From Methanobrevibacter sp. (GTDB taxonomy: Archaea > Methanobacteriota > Methanobacteria > Methanobacteriales > Methanobacteriaceae): a DNA stretch of 42,462 nucleotides. Positions 17,179-26,083 of this stretch are shown here, in pieces; positions within the stretch are counted from its first letter, which is position 1; the number at the start of each line of letters is the position of its first letter. Made by a program: the position numbers and the translations under genes. Location of the stretch: the NCBI RefSeq assembly GCF_017447225.1, contig NZ_JAFSNZ010000111.1, positions 1 to 42,462 of the forward strand. Direction: 5' to 3'. Under the pieces are notes generated by a model. The model worked only from the letters and a program-made list of their open reading frames with translations, searched no databases and was not told where the DNA came from.

Positions 17179-20100
17179 TCACATTCCTTTGATTGGTAAA
17201 TCAATTCCTAAACTTTCTAATGCTAAAAGCAACCATTGTTTAGCTTCATAAGAAGTCATATTTCTCGCATCTATTGGGATGGAACCTTCATTGAAAATGA
17301 TTGTTGTTGAGTTATTATTGGTAGTACTTGGAGGTGCTTGGGAATTTACAGTATCAATTGCAGACAATTGATCCATATTCCAACCAGAACTTATTACGGG
17401 TTCTGACAACATTAAACTAGGATTTCCAAAAGCATTCACAATACCCTGTGCCAGGCCATATGTAGCTTTACGTAACGGAGATTTTGCTTTTTCAATGAAT
17501 CCTTTAATATAACCCATTTCATCATAAGTTGCCCAAGCCATAGCACCAGGAGAACCTGTTTCAATTCCATTTTTAAATGCTTGTACAATTTCCTCTGCAC
17601 CGTTTTGAGCAGCTGTTTTAGCAGCGGCAATACCACTATCCACAGCAGATTTAACATAACCCATCTCAGTACTCATAACATCAGCTAATTTTAAAGTAGA
17701 ACGGAAACCATCAGTAGTTTGAGAACCTAGATTTTGACCGCCTGATGATGCTTCACCACTCGCAGATGAAATTGCAGATGAAACGCTAGTCTGTACATTA
17801 CCACTTAATGGTGCTAAACCTGTTTGCACACCCATTACAATTTGAGAACCTATATTTGTTGCAGGTGCACTGAAACCTCCGGCAAGATTAGTTAAAGTAT
17901 CTCTAAGACCAGTTATCGCGGTATTGATAGTGCTTAACATAGTTGATGGGTCACCACCATCACCAAAAGTAATAGTTGAAAGATTACCTAATTCAGTAGC
18001 CGCCTTTTGGACAGTTGTAACTGCTGTTGTGATTGTATTCGGGTCAAATCCGTCCATTGGAGGTAATGAAGTTAAACTTGTCATTACACCAGAAACTTCA
18101 CTTATAGCACTGGCAACGTTTTTAATATTAGTAATGGTATCTTCGTTAACTTCACCAACTGTCAAACCACTTAGAGAATCGGCGGCTGTTTGAACATTAG
18201 TCATTACAGTATCAATTGTGCCACTATCAAAGTTTTCCATTTTTGGTAAGCTTGTTAATCCAGAAGCAACATTGGATACTTCAGTTAAAGCATTGACAAT
18301 ATTTTTAATTCCTGTGATTAAATCTTCATTAATTGTATCATTACTAATATCTAATGTGGAAAGTTGTTCTGCTGCCTTATTAACATCTCCAATAATAGTC
18401 TTCAATGCTTCTCCAATATCTTGCCCACCAAATAATCCTTCCATCCATTGGTCAAAATTGTTATTATCTCTGAAACTTCTTAGTGTTTCAAATGCATCAG
18501 ATAAACTAGTTAATGCATCAGAAACTTTTTTGATATTGTTACCTAAATCTTCAGGTATTGATGGAACACTCCAACCACTCAATGCAGTACCTGCATCATA
18601 AATATCCGTTTTAACAGCATTCAAAGCCTCACCAATGTCCACACCACCAAATAATCCATTCACAAAATCAGTGAACATATTATCCCAATTCTGACTATCA
18701 CGAATACTCCTAAGAGCACCCATTGCATCACCAACACTAGCCAAACTATCACAAACATTCTGGATATTCTGTGCTACATTAGAATCCAATGGAGTTAAAG
18801 AAGAAAATTCATTTAACTTTTTAGAAGCAGAAATAATCTCATCTTTAGCCTGTTCAATACCATCAGTAATACTGGAGAACCCTAACATATTAGAAACCCA
18901 ATTACTAAATCCAGTAGTAATATTAGTCCAAGTAATAGCATTCATAGCATTAGAAACAGCACTTAAACTATCACTAACCGCCTGAATATTAGTTGCAATA
19001 GACGGATCAATATTAACACTACTAAACGCTTTAAGTTCATTTGCAGCATCCATAATAGCATCTTTCGCTATTTTCAATGGAGTTGTAATTCCAGTGAAAC
19101 CACTAGTGACAATAGCCAAACCAGTCATGATACTTGTGAATGTCATTGCAGCCATTGCTACTCCAACATAGGCTATTCCCATAGTAATTGATTTTAATCC
19201 TTCAACAGCACCACTTAAATCAATATTTTCAAAATGCAATGCTTCCATAAATTCTCCAAGTAACTTTATGAAAACCATTGCTTCAGCAGCAATTACTGCC
19301 ACGATAGGAATCATGATCATGATAACGGCAGATAATGCTAAAGCCGGGACAATCATACTGGTAAAAGCACCGCTTAGGGTAGTTGTAGCAGCGGCTGCAC
19401 CTTCTGCACCAGCAGCACCTGATGCAAGCATTGGGGCTGTATCACCAACTTCTTCAGCCATTTGTCCCATTTTTTTGATATCATCCCCAACTTCTTCTGC
19501 TTCTTTTAAACCAGAAAGTTTGTCTTTTAGTCCTTTAAAACTATCTGTAAAACTAAAATCACTAATAGAAGAGTATAAAGATTTATTTAAGTTATGTAAT
19601 TTTCCTTTAATATCAGGCATTTTAATTTCAGAAATTGACTTAGTGAAACTAGAAAATTTCCCATTTATAGTTCCAGCAACATCACCTAATCCACCAAAAC
19701 CTTTTTTTAATCCATTTTGTAAAGTTTCACCAACACTAAACTTTTTAATAGAATCAAAACCACTAAGAATACTCGTTTTAAATCCTTTCATTTTATTTGA
19801 AATAGATTTCGTTAAAGTCATATTCTTTTTTTCAAATTCCTTATCAAAACCATCAGCAATAGAATTGAAAAACCCAAATGATTCTTTTAATTGTTCAGGA
19901 GTAGGTTCTTTATTTTTACCCCGACTTTTAAATATATCTAGATTTTTAGCTTTTTCGATACTTTCTTTTAGATTAATATCTTCTTTAGATAATTTTCTTT
20001 GAGTATTTTTGAATTTTTTAGAATCTTTATTTTTGATAGAACGTAATTGTTCAATGAGTTCATTTCTTCTTGAAGCACTTTTTTCAATTTCTTTTTTAAT

Positions 20101-21219
20101 TTTTTCATATTCATTAGTATTTCCTTTCATCAAGTCTGCTGCAGTTAATCCACCAATTCCCAAATCAACTGCTTTTTCAGTTTTACTAGCACCTTTAGCC
20201 ACATCACCCGCACCAGCAACACCTGCCAAACCAGCCATATCTGAAGCATTAGAAGCAATATTTAAAGTATTATTAAACCCTTCAGCAGCATTACTAGCAC
20301 CTTTAATAGCATCACGCACATCATGAAAAGCATCAGCAATATCTTGAACACCATTAATCATAGTAGAAGCAGTGAACAATGCTTGAGAAAGAGCATCGAC
20401 ACTTTCACTAGCAACAAGAATAGTCCCTGCTAAAGCACCACCCAATTCATTATCTAAATCAATGAATCCACGTTTTACATCTTTAATTATTGGTAAAAAC
20501 TCATTACCTATTTTTTTACCGGCACGACTAAAACTTTTTCCAATTAATGCATCTAACCCTTGATTAGTCTCCATTAATTCTTCTGTTGAACCAATGACTT
20601 CTTCTACTGCAGCCATATATCCTTCAACATCATCTTCTTTACCAGACCATAAGCCAGTTCTTTTCAATGCATCTTCAGATACACCATACTGATCCAAACT
20701 TGCAAAAGCACCTTTAATCCCTTTTGACAAATCCATCATTGCTGATTGTGCAAGTTCTGTTGAACCTGTTTGAGCAAGAACAGCAGCACCAAAGTTAGCC
20801 ATTTCATCAGTGACATTTTCTAATGCAGTATCTGAAGCACCAGTTGCTGCTTTAAATGCATTCATCGCAGGAATTAATTCTTGCATTGAAGTAAGACTAC
20901 TATCCGTAACTTTATCAACAGTATCATATAATGACTTAGCAGCATCTTCTGTTTCAGTCATCATATTAATTAAAACTTTATTAGTTTCAGCTTTAGATGT
21001 AGTACCAAATATTATATCACTTGCAGTTTTACCGCCCGTAATGCCGCTAAGCATACTATTCATGCCTGTTGATAAACTCATTAGACCTTGGTTCATCTTG
21101 GACATTGCAGCAGTAATATTAGAAACCATGCTTTGAACTGATCCATCAATTTTTTGAGTGGTGTCAGTGACATTTTCTTTTGAATTGAATGTTATCATGA
21201 TTTCTTCCATAGTTGCCAT
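17179..21219 (-). CDS. Tail tape measure protein
   Basis: Protein of 1346 residues; ATG at 21219 preceded by GAGGT. Long, Ala/Ser/Thr-rich and largely helical, with a coiled-coil N-end (KIDGSVQSMVSNITAAMSKM), a charged helical region near 370-460, a hydrophobic stretch at about residues 610-655 (SMIVPALALSAVIMIMIPIV) that may insert in the membrane during DNA ejection, and at least five diverged repeats between ~710 and ~1080 (ELxxxSSxx..IxxNIxxVxDxLxxVxxAMxxL). The C-end (SLGIDLPIKGM) is usual for the family. Its length sets tail length; at about 1.5 angstrom per residue this suggests a tail near 200 nm. It follows the tail chaperone pair, as usual. Confidence 0.92.
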   Translation of the reverse strand: MATMEEIMITFNSKENVTDTTQKIDGSVQSMVSNITAAMSKMNQGLMSLSTGMNSMLSGITGGKTASDIIFGTTSKAETNKVLINMMTETEDAAKSLYDTVDKVTDSSLTSMQELIPAMNAFKAATGASDTALENVTDEMANFGAAVLAQTGSTELAQSAMMDLSKGIKGAFASLDQYGVSEDALKRTGLWSGKEDDVEGYMAAVEEVIGSTEELMETNQGLDALIGKSFSRAGKKIGNEFLPIIKDVKRGFIDLDNELGGALAGTILVASESVDALSQALFTASTMINGVQDIADAFHDVRDAIKGASNAAEGFNNTLNIASNASDMAGLAGVAGAGDVAKGASKTEKAVDLGIGGLTAADLMKGNTNEYEKIKKEIEKSASRRNELIEQLRSIKNKDSKKFKNTQRKLSKEDINLKESIEKAKNLDIFKSRGKNKEPTPEQLKESFGFFNSIADGFDKEFEKKNMTLTKSISNKMKGFKTSILSGFDSIKKFSVGETLQNGLKKGFGGLGDVAGTINGKFSSFTKSISEIKMPDIKGKLHNLNKSLYSSISDFSFTDSFKGLKDKLSGLKEAEEVGDDIKKMGQMAEEVGDTAPMLASGAAGAEGAAAATTTLSGAFTSMIVPALALSAVIMIMIPIVAVIAAEAMVFIKLLGEFMEALHFENIDLSGAVEGLKSITMGIAYVGVAMAAMTFTSIMTGLAIVTSGFTGITTPLKIAKDAIMDAANELKAFSSVNIDPSIATNIQAVSDSLSAVSNAMNAITWTNITTGFSNWVSNMLGFSSITDGIEQAKDEIISASKKLNEFSSLTPLDSNVAQNIQNVCDSLASVGDAMGALRSIRDSQNWDNMFTDFVNGLFGGVDIGEALNAVKTDIYDAGTALSGWSVPSIPEDLGNNIKKVSDALTSLSDAFETLRSFRDNNNFDQWMEGLFGGQDIGEALKTIIGDVNKAAEQLSTLDISNDTINEDLITGIKNIVNALTEVSNVASGLTSLPKMENFDSGTIDTVMTNVQTAADSLSGLTVGEVNEDTITNIKNVASAISEVSGVMTSLTSLPPMDGFDPNTITTAVTTVQKAATELGNLSTITFGDGGDPSTMLSTINTAITGLRDTLTNLAGGFSAPATNIGSQIVMGVQTGLAPLSGNVQTSVSSAISSASGEASSGGQNLGSQTTDGFRSTLKLADVMSTEMGYVKSAVDSGIAAAKTAAQNGAEEIVQAFKNGIETGSPGAMAWATYDEMGYIKGFIEKAKSPLRKATYGLAQGIVNAFGNPSLMLSEPVISSGWNMDQLSAIDTVNSQAPPSTTNNNSTTIIFNEGSIPIDARNMTSYEAKQWLLLALESLGIDLPIKGM

Positions 21220-21223
21220 AGTA

Positions 21224-21466
21224 TCAGTACCTCATTCTTTTTTGATGCTTTTTATTTTTCTTTGCTTGTTTACGGGCTTCACGAATAGATTTTTGTTCTT
21301 GTTTAATTTCTTCACCATATTTTCGCATTAACATTATCATATCCAAGTCATTGCGTTTATAAATCACTTCAGAAATAGGGATACAGAGATGTTTGGATAC
21401 ACGAAAATAGACTTCACCTAAGAAACTATCTAACAGGTGGAAATAATTCTTCTTCAAATGTATCAT
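21224..21466 (-). CDS. Tail assembly chaperone frameshift extension
   Basis: Frame of 80 codons that overlaps the end of the upstream chaperone gene by 41 bases and lies one base ahead (+1, or -2) of it. The ATG at 21466 has no ribosome binding site at a proper distance (AAAGG is 14 bases away), so it is more likely read by programmed frameshifting in the overlap (21426-21466) to make a long G-T-type chaperone. Residues YFHLLDSFLGEVYFRVSKHLCIPISEV and the highly basic C-end (ARKQAKKNKKHQKRMRY) fit the extension of such proteins. It ends five bases before the tape measure start, the position conserved in tailed phages. Confidence 0.7.
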   Translation of the reverse strand: MIHLKKNYFHLLDSFLGEVYFRVSKHLCIPISEVIYKRNDLDMIMLMRKYGEEIKQEQKSIREARKQAKKNKKHQKRMRY

Positions 21467-22160
21467 TGAATTGTAGAATTCCTTTCACTCTATTGAATAA
21501 GCTTACACGGTAATTTAATTCAATAGTTTTCCAGAATTCTATTTTTTCTTCGAATGATAATTTTTCATCATCTATAAAATCAAGACGGTCTGCTAAAAAT
21601 TTAGTCATTAATTCCATTTGAGCTTCATCATCTTCTAGTTTTTCATTGATTTTATCCATGATGGATTGGTGCATTTTTTCTTCTTCTGGAGATAATGGTT
21701 CATTGTTATTGGCTTTATTGATTAGGATTTTTTCATTTTTATTTAAATCACGGAATATTCCTAATTGAGAACCTATTCCTTCCAGGTATTGTTTGTCTGT
21801 GAATGGTTTTACTTTGAGTTTTAATAAGTATTTTTTACCATTCATCCAGTAATTCATGTCAATACGATATCTTTTTTCATCATGTAGTAATTCGAGTAAT
21901 TGTGATTGAGTTCTAATGATATTATCTGTTGTTTCGATGTTTTCTTCAGCTTGTTTAATATCATATTTTCTGAGGAATGGACGGTAGTTTTTTAATAATA
22001 ATTTTAAATCTGCTAATTCTTCTGGTGTTAATTCTTCGTGATTGATACATTTTTCTGCGAGTATTTTTTCATCTTCTTCTAGATACTCCCATGGTAATCT
22101 TTCACATTCTAATGGAAATCTTGTTTTTAACATATGTTTGTCTAAATTTTCAGTGCTCAT
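21426..22160 (-). CDS. Tail assembly chaperone (XkdN/gpG-like)
   Basis: Protein of 244 residues starting MSTENLDKHMLKTRFPLE, with GAGG eleven bases upstream. Helical and acidic, without enzyme motifs: KAKYLLKL-type strand region (MNGKKYLLKLKVKPFTDKQYLE), then a Glu/Lys-rich helix bundle and a C-end ...YRVSLFNRVKGILQFNDTFEEELF PPVR. Located between tail tube and tape measure with a second overlapping frame downstream, the hallmark of tail chaperones that coat the tape measure during tail assembly. It is longer than most (100-150 residues) because of an extended N-end. Family assignment is mainly from position and layout. Confidence 0.7.
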   Translation of the reverse strand: MSTENLDKHMLKTRFPLECERLPWEYLEEDEKILAEKCINHEELTPEELADLKLLLKNYRPFLRKYDIKQAEENIETTDNIIRTQSQLLELLHDEKRYRIDMNYWMNGKKYLLKLKVKPFTDKQYLEGIGSQLGIFRDLNKNEKILINKANNNEPLSPEEEKMHQSIMDKINEKLEDDEAQMELMTKFLADRLDFIDDEKLSFEEKIEFWKTIELNYRVSLFNRVKGILQFNDTFEEELFPPVR

Positions 22161-22179
22161 CTTATATCAGGCCTCTTTG

Positions 22180-22230
22180 AAAAAAAAAATTATTAAAAGA
22201 TTAAAAATCTGTTTTTAAGATTTTAATCTT
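22180..22230 (-). terminator. Hairpin plus T10 tract after tail tube gene
   Basis: On the minus strand a long imperfect hairpin (22197-22230, AAGATT...AATCTT arms) that includes the stop of the tube gene is followed by ten T (22180-22189). This should end or dampen transcription after the tube gene, reducing expression of the chaperone and tape measure relative to sheath and tube, which are needed in many copies. Confidence 0.6.
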
Positions 22231-22618
22231 TAATTGATAATGCTGTTCCTTCAACATCTAAAGTTAAACCATCTTCACCTTGACTGCGGCTGATGGATGA
22301 AATTCTACAGGTTTTTAATACGCCTTGTTCTTCATAGTCACCGTCATCATCGAAATTGTAAATTCCGATTGGGAAGCTTTTACGTGTTCTTTGGTATTCA
22401 CGTAATAATGGATAATGTTCTGGAGCAACTCCGGACGCACTCCATTCGTATTCATTTTTTCCGCCAGCGTAACGATATGGGTCACGACTGTTAGTTGCAG
22501 TTTTAGTTTCATTTTCTGAACTTAAGTCTACTGTGAATTCTTCACTGACAATAGGTTCTTTATCTAATCTTAATTCACCCATATCATATTTGTTATTATC
22601 TGGATCTATTGTAACCAT
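22223..22618 (-). CDS. Tail tube protein (XkdM-like)
   Basis: Protein of 131 residues; GGAGGT lies nine bases before the ATG at 22618. It is a beta-rich single-domain protein with KTATNSRDPYRYAGGKNEYEWSASGV, RKSFPIGIYNFDDDG and TCRISSISRSQGEDGLTLDVEGTALS, the pattern of myophage tube proteins that stack into the inner tube inside the sheath. It follows the sheath gene by two bases and precedes a terminator, consistent with high expression of both. Confidence 0.8.
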   Translation of the reverse strand: MVTIDPDNNKYDMGELRLDKEPIVSEEFTVDLSSENETKTATNSRDPYRYAGGKNEYEWSASGVAPEHYPLLREYQRTRKSFPIGIYNFDDDGDYEEQGVLKTCRISSISRSQGEDGLTLDVEGTALSIKD

Positions 22619-22620
22619 AA

Positions 22621-23775
22621 TTATCTACCTCCAGCAATAGTGTTTGGTTCTTTAACATACATTGTAAATTCTATGATTAAACTTGAGTTGACTGGAACTG
22701 CTACACCTTCTATTAATAAGTCTGTTGGGTCATCAACAGATTCTTTAACAGTTAATTTAGTTCCATCCATCATGTATCCGAGTTTAATTTTATCATCGAC
22801 TAATACATCTAAATCAGATTGTAAGTAGGATAAGTTGATTTCAGTTTCGTTTCTTTTTAATTGTTCGAATATGATTTCGTATCCTTCTCTGATTAACTGG
22901 TCAGTATTTCTTCTTGCATGTAACCATGAGTCATTTGGCCTGTAATCTGGGTTAGCTGCAAATGCTGTGGATACGGCAAGATTGATACGTGGGATTAATC
23001 TTGAGCCTACTTTTTCATCTTGACCGAAGATGATACCTGCATTTTGTAATTGTTTTGCTTCAGTTTCTGTTAATTCTGGGAATTCTCCGGGTTTTACAGA
23101 ACGCATTTCATAGAATCCAGGTTCTTCTGAGTAATGTGTAGTGCATATTCTTGCTACATATCTTGCAAATTTTTCAGGTTCTGTTAATATGATTCTTGAT
23201 TGTTGGATTTTATTGGAATCACTAGTAGTCAATGCTTTTAATTCTGTAGTGGAATATCCTTGGACTGTGAAATATCCAATTCTTGGGTTACCATGTTCAC
23301 TATCTTTTTCAATGTAAAGATTTGCTGATTCGAGTAATGCAATAAAATCATTAGCTGTTATTCCAGTGTCTTTTTTGAATCCAACATATACTTCAACTTG
23401 CACTTCTCTTTTAACTTTTGCTAATTCAAAAGCAGAAGTCCAAGCACTACCCTGTTTAACAGTAGCATTTCCTAAATCAATCACATACACATAAGGTACT
23501 TTCAAATCACCAGAAGATTTCTTTTTACTTTCAGCAAAAAATCCTTCAAGAAATGCAAGTAATGGATTTGTGGAAGTATCAGTACCAATACCACCATTAG
23601 CTAATGTTTTACAAGCATCAGTATAATCATCGAATTTTTGGATTCCTGATTTCGGAGTTTCATTTCCAGAGATTCCTATGATGATTGGTATTTCTGCACC
23701 AGAACCTGATAAAGTTGGATCTGAATCAGATTCTACATATTTAGTTTTTGGAGTTTCAGTTATTGTGATACCCAT
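22621..23775 (-). CDS. Tail sheath protein (contractile)
   Basis: Protein of 384 residues; AAAGGTG precedes the ATG at 23775. Sheath features: N-terminal ITETPKTKYVES...EIPIIIGISGN, a Rossmann-like middle (VYVIDLGNATVKQGSAWTSAFELAKV), and a C-terminal domain with SWLHARRNTDQLIREGYEIIFEQLKRNETEINL followed by a strand-rich end (SSLIIEFTMYVKE), the region that interlocks sheath rings. Length is at the short end of the XkdK group. It shows that the virion has a contractile tail. Confidence 0.88.
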   Translation of the reverse strand: MGITITETPKTKYVESDSDPTLSGSGAEIPIIIGISGNETPKSGIQKFDDYTDACKTLANGGIGTDTSTNPLLAFLEGFFAESKKKSSGDLKVPYVYVIDLGNATVKQGSAWTSAFELAKVKREVQVEVYVGFKKDTGITANDFIALLESANLYIEKDSEHGNPRIGYFTVQGYSTTELKALTTSDSNKIQQSRIILTEPEKFARYVARICTTHYSEEPGFYEMRSVKPGEFPELTETEAKQLQNAGIIFGQDEKVGSRLIPRINLAVSTAFAANPDYRPNDSWLHARRNTDQLIREGYEIIFEQLKRNETEINLSYLQSDLDVLVDDKIKLGYMMDGTKLTVKESVDDPTDLLIEGVAVPVNSSLIIEFTMYVKEPNTIAGGR

Positions 23776-23777
23776 AT

Positions 23778-24032
23778 TTATTCACCTTTTAAAAATTTTT
23801 TAATAATTTTATCTAATTCATTCATTGTGATACTTGGATTAATATCTTCAGTACCAGTAATGATTGCATGTTGTTCATGACGATATTTGTTTAATAAACC
23901 TGCTTTTGACAATGCCCCAATAATAACAGGGTTTTGTTCTTCATGATTTTGAACTGCTTCAAATAAAGTTAATTTATTTGCAGTTTCAGTTTTTTGAATT
24001 TCTTTTTCATCTGTATTCTTTTTAGATGTCAT
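23778..24032 (-). CDS. Small tail-region protein next to sheath
   Basis: Protein of 84 residues; GAGGA precedes the ATG, which overlaps the stop of the upstream gene. It is charged at the N-end (KKNTDEKEIQKTETANKL) and helical, with ALSKAGLLNKYRHEQ and a C-terminal EYDxIIKKFLKGE-like helix. Small genes of this size occur just before sheath genes in PBSX-type phages. No family recognised. Confidence 0.45.
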   Translation of the reverse strand: MTSKKNTDEKEIQKTETANKLTLFEAVQNHEEQNPVIIGALSKAGLLNKYRHEQHAIITGTEDINPSITMNELDKIIKKFLKGE

Positions 24033-24649
24033 AATAAGTCCTCATTAAGTTGTATTTCATTAAAAGTTATACCACCTAAATCATGTGTTAAGTAATAATC
24101 CATATCCAATTGAATTAATGTTCTAAGAACTGGTTCTGCTATGTCTAATTCATCCATATCATTTCTACCAGATATCTTAAAACTATTCTTTACAATATGG
24201 TGATGATGGAACCAATTACAATAATTATATTTTTTAGGATAAGGACATTGTCCTTTGACACTCCTACCATTATTAACTGTTAATGATTCACATTCATGAT
24301 TTAATGTGCTGCACATTGAATTCTCTTTATTAAAATTAGCACATGTTGTGTAATGGTTTCCTAATGCTTGAAATATTCTTTTAGTTACCTGGTTGATTAG
24401 TGAGTGTCTTTCTTCTTCTGTGTCACACCATATGTTAATCCATATTTCAGCATTATTCTTTAAACCGATGAGTTGAGAATCATTTTTATTTAAATATCTG
24501 CGAGATAATTGAACTTCAGCAGCTTGTTGAATGGTAATACATGGAGTTTTGTCAATTGGTTTTAATCTTCTGATAATTGGAATTTTTGTATTATCTAAGA
24601 AGATGTATCCTTTTAATAAATCTAGTAATGCTTTTTCCATAGGATACAT
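24029..24649 (-). CDS. Probable tail terminator with Cys/His insertion
   Basis: Protein of 206 residues; GGTGGTGA precedes ATG 24649. The first ~100 residues (MEKALLDLLKGYIFLDN ... CITIQQAAEV ... AEIWINIWCDTEEERHSLINQVTKRIFQAL) and the last ~50 (VLRTLIQLDMDYYLTHDL) fit a small alpha/beta tail-completion or terminator protein. Between them, residues 103-151 hold Cys103, 113, 120, 135, 144 and four His (148-151), a likely zinc site inserted in the fold. Its place between the gp10-like protein and the sheath supports the tail-terminator role. The insertion looks peculiar to this virus group. Confidence 0.5.
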   Translation of the reverse strand: MYPMEKALLDLLKGYIFLDNTKIPIIRRLKPIDKTPCITIQQAAEVQLSRRYLNKNDSQLIGLKNNAEIWINIWCDTEEERHSLINQVTKRIFQALGNHYTTCANFNKENSMCSTLNHECESLTVNNGRSVKGQCPYPKKYNYCNWFHHHHIVKNSFKISGRNDMDELDIAEPVLRTLIQLDMDYYLTHDLGGITFNEIQLNEDLL

Positions 24650-24677
24650 TTGAATTCACCACCAAAATTATTATTTT

Positions 24678-25127
24678 TTAGAGTATTCCTTTCATGCGAA
24701 GTATTTCATTAAAATTAATTTCAAATAATCGTTTACCTTTTACTTTTTTCACAGTTCTTGTGACAAATGGATTAGCTTTTGTTCCAGGATGATTAACTTT
24801 ACGTGCAAAATGCATTTTTTTATCTTCACCCTGCCATGCAAGTAGTTTCTTATTTTTCGGAGTGATTGTATGTGCTGATGTACCATATTGAACATTAACC
24901 CAGTATTTCACTCCTGCCGTTAAGCATACTGTACCCATATTGGGATGTGATGTTCCAATACTTCTGCGTAATGTTCCTGTGTCAACTGGAGCTTCTCTTT
25001 GACAGATTGTATCTGCTTCAACAATTGTTCTTGTTAAAACTTCATCAACAATTTTATCATATTGAGCACCAACAATCTTTTTATATTTATCACTGAAATC
25101 AACTGTAACATTAACACTCATTGACAT
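24678..25127 (-). CDS. HK97 gp10-like tail completion protein (XkdI position)
   Basis: Protein of 149 residues. The family pattern is clear: ICQREAPVDTGTLRRSIG, then VKYWVNVQYGTSAHTITPKNKK, LLAWQG and FARKVNHPGTKANPFVTRTVKKV near the end. HK97 gp10-like proteins act at the head-tail junction. The gene lies two bases after the head closure gene. ATG at 25127 has only a weak binding site (TTGAT), so coupling to the upstream gene is likely. Confidence 0.85.
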   Translation of the reverse strand: MSMSVNVTVDFSDKYKKIVGAQYDKIVDEVLTRTIVEADTICQREAPVDTGTLRRSIGTSHPNMGTVCLTAGVKYWVNVQYGTSAHTITPKNKKLLAWQGEDKKMHFARKVNHPGTKANPFVTRTVKKVKGKRLFEINFNEILRMKGIL

Positions 25128-25129
25128 CT

Positions 25130-25468
25130 TTAAATCAACTCTTTTCGCTGTTTTTGTAATGTTACTTTTTTATGATTTATCAAGCCATGATTCCATGTTT
25201 CCACAGATCCAAATATTTCAAAAGTACCTTCTCCAGGTATTTTTACTATGTCTGTATCTTCGATGGGAACATTACTATTGAGATACATTTTATATGTGTC
25301 TTGCAATATCTTTCCGAAGATTTGTTGGCTTGATTGTGGGGATAATGGTTGGATATCAGCTGAATATTCTCCTTTTAATGAGTAGTTATTTTTTCTTCCG
25401 TAATCATCATATTCTCCTTCTTCAAAAGAATATAATTGTATTAGGGTATTGTTGAAAAATGCTGGCAT
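25130..25468 (-). CDS. Head closure (head-tail stopper) protein
   Basis: Protein of 112 residues; AAGGA lies about ten bases upstream of ATG 25468. Beta-barrel-like: MPAFFNNTLIQLYSFEEGEYDDYGRKNNY at the N-end, SADIQPLSPQSSQQIFGKI, TYKMYLNSNVPIEDTDIVKI and FEIFGSVETWN, the pattern of XkdH/SPP1 gp16-like stoppers that seal the head after DNA packaging. Position between connector and gp10-like gene matches. Confidence 0.7.
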   Translation of the reverse strand: MPAFFNNTLIQLYSFEEGEYDDYGRKNNYSLKGEYSADIQPLSPQSSQQIFGKILQDTYKMYLNSNVPIEDTDIVKIPGEGTFEIFGSVETWNHGLINHKKVTLQKQRKELI

Positions 25469-25470
25469 GG

Positions 25471-26052
25471 TTATAACATCCTTGTTACTACTCCTCTTCT
25501 ACTATTCTTTAAATCATTTAAACGATTAATTATCATAGCATTTAAAGAAGTATTTGTATCATAATTAACACTTAAATCTCCTTCTTTGATGCTTGATGCA
25601 TTTTTTGTTGGAGATTTGTCTAAACTATATAGGAGCATGTCATAAGCTAAAGGTAAAACTTTTGAGTTGAAATAAGAATCAGATTCACAACTCATATATT
25701 CGACAATTAATGCTTCTCCTTTAGGCAGTTTCTTTAGAAAATGTAATCTACCATTATCCTTATCCAAAATATAATCTTTTGGACAGATACATTTGTTGTC
25801 TACTCTAACTTGATGTATCTCATTGACAGGATAATATCGGACATTATAATCCTGTGATTCCCAGTTGAAATTAAAATCAACATCCGTATGAGCGGTGGGA
25901 TTTAATTCTAATCCAGTTTCACTTGCTATTTTATCTATTTGAAGCTGAAGTAATGATCCATATTTGGAAATATCTGGGTTTTCATCTTCTAAAGAAATAA
26001 TATTGTTGGAGGTTAGAAATGTTTGTAATGAGGCTGTGTCTATTCCTGGCAT
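25471..26052 (-). CDS. Head-tail connector/adaptor protein
   Basis: Protein of 193 residues; GGAGGT is seven bases upstream of ATG 26052. The N-terminal helices (LQTFLTSNNI...DKIASETGLELNPT) and the middle strand part (VRYYPVNEIHQVRVDNKCICPKDYILDKDNGRLHFLKKLPKGEALIVEYMS) followed by a helical C-end (PLAYDMLLYSLDKSPT) fit the gp6/gp15-like adaptor that binds the portal. Located right after capsid and decoration genes. Confidence 0.65.
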   Translation of the reverse strand: MPGIDTASLQTFLTSNNIISLEDENPDISKYGSLLQLQIDKIASETGLELNPTAHTDVDFNFNWESQDYNVRYYPVNEIHQVRVDNKCICPKDYILDKDNGRLHFLKKLPKGEALIVEYMSCESDSYFNSKVLPLAYDMLLYSLDKSPTKNASSIKEGDLSVNYDTNTSLNAMIINRLNDLKNSRRGVVTRML

Positions 26053-26083
26053 TTAACAAACCTCCTATACTAAATTTATTACT

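Noticed and set aside
19268-20326. Long plus-strand open frames opposite the tape measure
   Set aside because: Mirror frames of an Ala/Ser/Thr-rich gene; no ribosome sites or plausible protein features.
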